Positions 15,658 to 15,776 of a stretch of 15,776 nucleotides of DNA are shown here, in pieces; the stretch's first letter is position 1, and the number at the start of each line of letters is the position of its first letter. Location of the stretch: contig DPHD01000089.1 in NCBI GenBank assembly GCA_003523085.1, forward strand, positions 1 to 15,776. The letters run 5' to 3'. The position numbers and the translations under genes were made by a program. The stretch is from Oceanospirillaceae bacterium (GTDB taxonomy: Bacteria > Pseudomonadota > Gammaproteobacteria > Pseudomonadales > Balneatricaceae). The notes under the pieces are model-generated. The model made no database searches, was not told where the DNA came from, and was given only the letters and a program-made list of their open reading frames with translations.

Positions 15658-15776
15658 GATACGGTCCGTTTTCATATTAATCAAAATTATCATTTAAATA
15701 ATAGCCATTTTTTAAATAACTGACTAGTGAAATGGTGATTAATTTGTAACTGCTAATCTAATGAGCGACGCGAGGG

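Noticed and set aside
15658..15693. 12-codon N-terminal extension of the winged-helix protein, with two upstream Met codons
   Set aside because: Neither upstream ATG has a ribosome site; the ATG at 15657 has a plausible GGA spacing.

Overview
The window looks like ordinary chromosome from a gammaproteobacterium, probably a marine or aquatic one outside the Enterobacterales. The base composition is close to balanced. The transhydrogenase has the two-subunit PntA/PntB form and its sequence follows the E. coli proteins closely. There is a complete RecBCD helicase-nuclease and a YaeQ protein. recC is followed directly by recB with no ptrA gene between them, unlike the E. coli locus. I cannot name the genus. 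Coding density is high and no gap reaches 300 bases. I saw no RNA gene, insertion sequence, prophage, CRISPR array or defence island.

Layout. (1) 94-3043, minus strand: pntA then pntB, the proton-translocating NAD(P) transhydrogenase operon, with a short hairpin after pntB at the window edge. (2) 3044-3239: about 200 bases of leader holding only a weak candidate pntA promoter. (3) 3240-3536, minus: a 98-residue protein with one Sel1-type repeat. (4) 3722-5589, plus: an Lrp/AsnC-family regulator behind a near-consensus sigma-70 promoter, then 32 bases later a PLP-dependent aromatic-amino-acid-decarboxylase-type enzyme. (5) 5592-6017, minus: a group II truncated haemoglobin, ending 2 bases from the decarboxylase end. 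(6) 6108-15324, plus: yaeQ, then recC, recB and recD, the last three joined by 8-base and 4-base overlaps. (7) 15301-15657, minus: a small winged-helix, MarR-like protein whose 3' end overlaps the recD end by 24 bases.

How the genes work together. pntA and pntB make one membrane complex that couples the proton gradient to NADPH formation. recC, recB and recD make the three-subunit enzyme that processes double-strand DNA ends; its helicase and nuclease motifs look intact. The Lrp-like gene and the decarboxylase are plausibly a regulator with its target, making an amine from an amino acid; the substrate is not visible from sequence. YaeQ has a PD-(D/E)XK nuclease-like fold and sits just upstream of recCBD, which may or may not be meaningful. 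The remaining small genes are single units.

I found no convincing undescribed multi-gene system. The items most worth a second look are the regulator-decarboxylase pair, the yaeQ-recCBD arrangement, a hexanucleotide tandem repeat inside recC, and the two small uncharacterised proteins (Sel1-like and winged-helix).
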